A stretch of 64,000 nucleotides of DNA from Gaiella sp. Its GTDB lineage: Bacteria; Actinomycetota; Thermoleophilia; Gaiellales; Gaiellaceae. The notes under the pieces are model-generated. The model ran no database searches and was not told the origin of the DNA. It saw only the letters and a list, made by a program, of their open reading frames with translations. Below are positions 59,682 through 64,000 of the stretch, in pieces (positions within the stretch are counted from its first letter, which is position 1; every line of letters begins with the position of its first letter). A program made the position numbers and the translations under genes. The stretch lies in assembly GCA_027493885.1 (NCBI GenBank), contig JAOSJZ010000001.1, positions 744,001 through 808,000 on the forward strand, given 5' to 3'.

Positions 59682-61688
59682 TCATGCAGGTGTATCGGCG
59701 AGCGCGTTGAGCTCGCGGCGGAGCTCCTTGATCTCGTCGCGCAGCTTCGCCGCGTACTCGAAGCGGAGCTCCTCGGCGGCGACGTACATCTCCTCCTCGA
59801 GCGTGACGACGAGCTTCTCGAGCTCCTCGCGGCTCATCCCCGAGACCTCCTGCTTCCCGCGCCGGCGGCGGCCGGGAACGGTCGGCGACTCGAGCGCGAG
59901 CAGCTCGGCGATGTCGGAGACGCCCTTCACGATCGACTCCGGCGTGATCCCGTGCTCCTCGTTGTAGGCGAGCTGGGCGGCGCGGCGGCGGTTCGTCTCG
60001 TCGAGCGCCCCCTGGATCGCCTCGGTCAGCTTGTCCGCGTACATCAGCACGGTGCCGTTGACGTTGCGGGCGGCCCGGCCGATCGTCTGCAGGAGCGCGG
60101 TCTTGCCGCGCAGGAAGCCCTCCTTGTCGGCGTCGAGGATCGCGACGAGCGACACCTCGGGCAGGTCGAGGCCCTCACGGAGGAGGTTGACGCCGACGAG
60201 GACGTCGAACTCGCCGAGGCGGAGCTCGCGGATGATCTGGATCCGCTCGAGCGTGTCGATCTCCGAGTGGAGGTAGCGCGCCCTGACTCCCGACTCGAGC
60301 AGGTAGTCGGTCAGGTCCTCGGCCATCTTCTTCGTCAGCGTCGTGACGAGAACGCGCTCGCCCGCCTGCTCGCGGCGGCGGATCTCGGCGAGCAGGTCGT
60401 CGATCTGGTTTCGCGTCGCCCGCACCTCGACCTCGGGGTCGACGACCCCCGTCGGGCGGATCAGCTGCTCGGCGACGACCTGCGAGTGGCGTAGCTCATA
60501 CGACCCCGGCGTCGCGGAGACGAACACCAGCTGCCCCACCTTCGAGAGGAACTCGTCGAAGCGCAGGGGCCGGTTGTCGAGCGCGGACGGCAGGCGGAAG
60601 CCGTAGTCGACGAGCGTCTGCTTGCGCGAGCGGTCCCCCTCGTACATGCCCCCGATCTGCGGCACCGTCTGGTGCGACTCGTCGATGAAGACGACGAAGT
60701 CGTCGGGGAAGTAGTCGATCAGCGTGAACGGGTGCGAGCCGGGTGGCCGACCCTCGAGGACGCGCGAGTAGTTCTCGATCCCGTTGCAGAAGCCCAGCTC
60801 GCGGAGCATCTCGACGTCGTACTCGGTGCGCTGGCGGATGCGGTGCGCCTCGAGCATCCGGCCCTCGGCCTCGAACCTCGCCACCTGCTCGGAGAGCTCG
60901 TGGCGGATCTCGTCGACCGCGCGGTCGATCGTCGGTTTCGAGGTGATGTACTCCGTCGCCGGCCAGATCGCGAGGTTGTCGAGCTTCGAGAGCACCTCCC
61001 CGGTGAGCGGGTCGAAGCGCGAGATCTGCTCCACCTCGTCCCCGAACATCGAGATCCGGTAGGCCGTCTCGACGTTCGCGGGCTGCACCTCGACCACGTC
61101 GCCGCGCACCCGGAAGCGCCCGCGCGCGAGGACCGTGTCGTTGCGCACGTACTGCGAGTCGATCAGCGTGCGGAGCATCTCGTCGCGGTCGTGCTCGGCC
61201 CCGACCTCGAGGATCAGCACCTTCTCCCGCCATTCCTCGGGCGAGCCGAGGCCGTAGATACAGGAGACGCTCGCGACGACGACCACGTCGCGCCGCGTGA
61301 GCAGCGAGCTCGTCGCCCCGAGCCGCAGCCGTGCGATGTCGTCGTTCTGCGAGGAGTCCTTCTCGATGTAGAGATCGGCCTGGGGGACGTACGCCTCGGG
61401 CTGGTAGTAGTCGTAGTAGGAGACGAAATACTCGACCGCGTTCGAGGGGAAGAACTCGCGGAACTCGTTGCAGAGCTGCGCGGCGAGGGTCTTGTTGTGC
61501 GCGATCACGAGCGCCGGGCGCTGGAGCTCCTCCATCACCCACGCCATCGTCGCCGTCTTCCCCGTGCCGGTCGCGCCGAGCAGGGTCTGCCCCCGGTTCC
61601 CGGCACGAAGCGACTCGGCGAGCTCCGCGATCGCGCGCGGCTGGTCGCCGGTGGGGCGGTAGGCGGACGTGACACGGAGCTCGGGCAT
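59682..61688 (-). CDS. uvrB: Excinuclease ABC subunit B
   Basis: A 668-residue UvrB, full length. Walker [21 protein letters not shown], beta-hairpin region [40 protein letters not shown], helicase motifs [20 protein letters not shown] and [20 protein letters not shown], and the C-terminal UVR motif ([20 protein letters not shown]). Verifies damage and recruits UvrC. The AGGAG site is just before ATG 61688; a LexA-box-like sequence covers its promoter. Confidence 0.98.
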   Translation of the reverse strand: MPELRVTSAYRPTGDQPRAIAELAESLRAGNRGQTLLGATGTGKTATMAWVMEELQRPALVIAHNKTLAAQLCNEFREFFPSNAVEYFVSYYDYYQPEAYVPQADLYIEKDSSQNDDIARLRLGATSSLLTRRDVVVVASVSCIYGLGSPEEWREKVLILEVGAEHDRDEMLRTLIDSQYVRNDTVLARGRFRVRGDVVEVQPANVETAYRISMFGDEVEQISRFDPLTGEVLSKLDNLAIWPATEYITSKPTIDRAVDEIRHELSEQVARFEAEGRMLEAHRIRQRTEYDVEMLRELGFCNGIENYSRVLEGRPPGSHPFTLIDYFPDDFVVFIDESHQTVPQIGGMYEGDRSRKQTLVDYGFRLPSALDNRPLRFDEFLSKVGQLVFVSATPGSYELRHSQVVAEQLIRPTGVVDPEVEVRATRNQIDDLLAEIRRREQAGERVLVTTLTKKMAEDLTDYLLESGVRARYLHSEIDTLERIQIIRELRLGEFDVLVGVNLLREGLDLPEVSLVAILDADKEGFLRGKTALLQTIGRAARNVNGTVLMYADKLTEAIQGALDETNRRRAAQLAYNEEHGITPESIVKGVSDIAELLALESPTVPGRRRRGKQEVSGMSREELEKLVVTLEEEMYVAAEELRFEYAAKLRDEIKELRRELNALADTPA

Positions 61689-61738
61689 GGCTCCTAGCCT
61701 AGCTTGACGAACGTACGTACGATGCTAGCATCTGATGC
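61689..61738. promoter_or_regulatory. Shared uvrB/toxin-antitoxin promoter with a LexA-box-like site
   Basis: CGAACGTACGTACG at 61708-61721 fits the SOS box CGAACNNNNGTTCG with one mismatch. On the plus strand TTGACG (61704-61709), 16 bases, TAGCAT (61726-61731) gives a leaderless start seven bases on; a palindrome GATGCTAGCATC (61721-61732) sits over the -10 and may be the antitoxin operator. On the minus strand TAGGCT precedes the uvrB ribosome site. A 50-base spacer serves both genes. Confidence 0.65.
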
Positions 61739-61987
61739 ATGACGAGGCGCACGACCGTGACCGCAAACGACGGCGACCTCGCGGTGCTCGAGGGCGAAGC
61801 GCGCCGGCGCGGGGTGTCGCTCGGCGCCGTTCTCCGCGAGGCGATCGCGGAGAAGGCGGCGAAGGTACGCGAGACACGTCCTCGCCCGCGTTTCCCGCTC
61901 TTCCACAGCGGCGGTGGCCAGAGCATCGCCGAGTTGCTGGAGCGCGACCCGGAAGGGCCGTTCAGGGCACCGTACCGAGACGAGTAG
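61739..61987 (+). CDS. Ribbon-helix-helix-type antitoxin of a PIN toxin
   Basis: An 82-residue protein: MTRRTTVTANDGDLAVLEGE then ARRRGVSLGAVLREAIAEKA, followed by a Pro/Arg and Gly-rich linker and a toxin-contact tail (QSIAELLERDPEGPFRAPYR). The pattern (TVT...GVSLGAVLREAIAEKA) is that of VapB-type antitoxins. Its TAG stop overlaps the toxin GTG by one base. Confidence 0.85.
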   Translation: MTRRTTVTANDGDLAVLEGEARRRGVSLGAVLREAIAEKAAKVRETRPRPRFPLFHSGGGQSIAELLERDPEGPFRAPYRDE

Positions 61988-62403
61988 TGGCTCTCGTCCT
62001 CGACACGGGCCCGCTGCTCGCGCTGCTCGATGCCGATGACCGCGACCACCGACGGTGCGCGGCAATGGTGCACGACCTCGACGAGGAGCTCGTGATCCCG
62101 ACGCTCGTGCTCGTCGAGCTCGACTACTGGCTTCGCAAGCGCGATCAGCGTCAGGTCTGGAGTGACTTCGCGGACGACGTCCGCGGAGGGGCGTACCGAC
62201 TCCACCACCCCGACGAGCGCGACGTCTCACGATCGGCGGCACTGGAGCGCCAGTACGCGTCGCTGGACCTCGGCGTCGTGGACGCGTCGGTGATCGTTGC
62301 CTGTGAGCGACTCGGCGAGACCAAGGTCGCAACGCTGAACCCGCGCCATTTCTCGGTCGTCCGGCCGCACCATTGCGAGGCGCTGACGCTGCTTCCCGAA
62401 TAG
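61987..62403 (+). CDS. PIN-domain ribonuclease toxin (VapC type)
   Basis: About 138 residues from GTG 61987: VALVLDTGPLLALLDADDRD, LVIPTLVLVELDYWLRKRDQ, LDLGVVDASVIVACERLGET, KVATLNPRHFSVVRP. Three acidic PIN positions are clear; the last position is Asn in TLNPRHF, as in many members of the PIN/VapC subgroup that pairs with this kind of antitoxin. Coupled to the antitoxin and divergent from uvrB. Confidence 0.9.
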   Translation: MALVLDTGPLLALLDADDRDHRRCAAMVHDLDEELVIPTLVLVELDYWLRKRDQRQVWSDFADDVRGGAYRLHHPDERDVSRSAALERQYASLDLGVVDASVIVACERLGETKVATLNPRHFSVVRPHHCEALTLLPE

Positions 62404-62867
62404 CCGCAGCTGGGGGCCCGTCGGGGCTGGGTCCTTCGCATCGAGATCTCGAGGGTCGGCCCCACGCGCCGCCCAGCGGGGCCGCACTGGCTGGCACGAA
62501 CGCGTCGGGCGGTCGATTACCTCGCTGACGACGGCTTCGGGCGGATCGGGAGCGGCGACCGTCTTGCGCGGCTCTACGCCCTCGTCGTCTTCCCGGGGCA
62601 CGAGGAGTGCGTGATGACACAGCGACCGGCGGTGTCTGACACCAGGGTCCGCCGTCCACGACTGCGCCACGCAAGTGTGCGGCGCTGTGGATTGTTCGTG
62701 ACGAAGGCGGCGCAAAGGTGTCAGACACCGTGCCATATCAGACAACGCGACCCGTGCTCGTTCGCGGATGGATTGGCGGCCAGGGCGGCGCCGGGACCGG
62801 TCCAGGCGCTCGCCGCTGCCTCTGGCGAGCTCGCCCGGATGCCGGCGACCCGTTGCCCGCCGGAGTG
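62404..62867. other. Gene-free stretch with a remnant frame and a small inverted-repeat element
   Basis: No intact gene. The first part encodes, without a good start, DYLADDGFGRIGSGDRLARL followed by YALVVFPGHEECV; this resembles a piece of a large N,N-dimethylformamidase-like secreted protein. The second part has two palindromes, GGTGTCTGACACC (62631-62643) and GGTGTCAGACACC (62718-62730), pointing at each other over about 100 bp, like the ends of a miniature element. Confidence 0.45.
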
Positions 62868-64000
62868 CTAACGGACGTCGGGGGGCGCGGCCACGGTCAC
62901 GCCGACACCCTCCGACTCGCCGAGAAGCTCCGCGAAGCGCTCGCGTGCGTGCCGGGCCGGAAGGACGGCGCCCTTGCGGTCGAGCAGGCCGAGCGCGTCG
63001 AGCAGGTGCGCCCGCTCGTCTGCCGCACGACCGTCGCGAGACAGCACCTCGGCGAGATCGAGGCGGGCGCCGCTGCGAAGCATCACATCGTCCGTGCGGT
63101 CGGCGAGCGCCAGGGCCTCACGCGCGAGGCGGCGCGCCTTTCGTGGATGGCCTGTGACGGCAGCCGCGCGGGCAGCAACACGGCGCCACGCGATCTCCGT
63201 CTCCCTGTCCGCCTCGATCCCGATCACGCGCGCGCGCTCGGCCAAGTCGGAGGCGGTGTCGGGATCGCCGCGCTCGAAGGCGAGCTCGCCGAGGCCGCGC
63301 GAGGAAGTAGGCATGCCACTCCGGCAGACCGGGTCGATCGCGGGTGTAGTCGAGGCCGCGCTGCCAGATCGCCTCGGCCCGCTCCCGATCGCCCAGGACA
63401 GCCTCGGTGCCTCCCAGATACCAGAGGGCCGACGTCCCGAGGCCGAGCTCCTCGCCGAGCTCCTCGAGCTCGGTGCTTGCGACCGACGCGGCGGCGCGCG
63501 CACCCTCGATCTCACCTCCCAGCGCACGGAGATACCCGAGATGCAGGCGGAGGTAGGCGACCCTCCTGAGGTGATCCGGACGGAGCGCCAGACTCGTCTC
63601 GCACGTCCGGATCGCCTCCGCCAGGGGGGTCGCACCCCGCGCCTCGCCGACGACGACGAGTGTGTCCGCCTGCCCGGCGTGCCCGAGCAGGCGGTACGCG
63701 GTCTCGGCGCGCCTCGCGTGCGCGACGGCCAGATCGTGACGCATCTGCCAATCGAAGACCGTCGCGTAGGCGCTGTGTGCGCGCGCGAGGCCGAACGTGT
63801 CGTCGTGCGCCTCGAGCGCCGGCACCGCGATCTCGAGAAGAGCCGTCGCCTCGTCGGCGGTCAGCACGCCCCTCGAGACACCGGGCGATACGAGCTCGAT
63901 CCTCGCCCGGAGCTCGAGGCGCGCACGTCCACTCGCGTGCGCACGCTGCGCGACGCTCTCCAGGAGCGCAATCGCGCGATCACGCTCACCCAGCCCCTTC
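62868..64000 (-). CDS. TPR-rich C-terminal part of a large regulator or ATPase (partial, one-base shift)
   Basis: Runs off the window end. The upstream frame (ALLEIAVPALEAHDDTFGLA; HAYFLA) breaks near 63300, and RGLGELAFERGDPDTASDLA, RKARRLAREALALADRTDDV, RSGARLDLAEVLSRDGRAAD continue in another frame to the stop at 62868. Adding one base restores it. The repeated helical pairs are TPR-like, as in class III cyclase/ATPase/TPR proteins or LAL regulators, and resemble the remnant at 42601-43085. The N-terminal domains lie outside the window. Confidence 0.7.

Overview
The window is very GC-rich DNA that is almost entirely coding, from a member of the Actinomycetota. Leaderless promoters, GTG starts, Rex, a DUF2520-panC-panB block and MoxR/DUF58/vWA genes all fit. 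A deep lineage such as the Thermoleophilia is my guess from overall flavour, not something the sequence proves. I saw no tRNA, rRNA, CRISPR array, prophage or complete insertion sequence. At least eight genes are interrupted by one-base shifts, mostly in runs of G or C. They include atpB, panC and metH, so I read most of them as sequence errors rather than true pseudogenes.

Bases 1-23,917 run on the minus strand. At the low end is methionine synthase (metH), cut by the window edge and broken by a shift; its 5' end has a partial duplication around a small hairpin insert. A MazEF-type module follows. The F1Fo ATP synthase genes are split: atpZ-I-B-E-F-H-A-G lie at 18.6-23.9 kb, while atpD-C lie at 3.2-5.1 kb. 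The 13 kb between them holds a dipeptide/oligopeptide ABC transporter (order C-A-B-D-F), a small membrane protein, a zinc-finger anti-sigma-like protein, and a translationally coupled MoxR / DUF58 / membrane / vWA / one-TM / vWA operon.

Bases 23,998-42,552 hold an alpha/beta hydrolase, a beta-propeller protein, a GCS2 carboxylate-amine ligase, a GT4 glycosyltransferase, an ERCC4-HhH nuclease, a striking tandem hairpin array, rex, a glutaredoxin-like gene, glutamate dehydrogenase, a secreted subtilase, the t6A genes tsaE-tsaB-rimI-tsaD with a family 4 uracil-DNA glycosylase, small membrane and zinc-ribbon proteins, DUF2520-panC-panB, and an HTH/PIN toxin-antitoxin pair.

Bases 42,601-64,000 carry uvrA and uvrB. 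Each is head-to-head with a PIN-type toxin-antitoxin module across a short spacer containing a LexA-box-like palindrome. Also here are a P1/DmpA-type peptidase, a HAD phosphatase, an M32 carboxypeptidase, PEP carboxylase, DUF2277, two more MazEF modules, a MalT-like LuxR regulator, a secreted SGNH hydrolase, and remnants of a vapC and of a class III cyclase gene. The window ends inside a TPR protein.

Two themes run through the window. First, there are six intact toxin-antitoxin modules plus one decayed toxin gene; each intact antitoxin ATG sits six or seven bases after a recognisable -10 hexamer, so all look leaderless. Second, many genes end in perfect or near-perfect hairpins with 3-4 nt loops, and in several the stop codon itself lies inside the hairpin.
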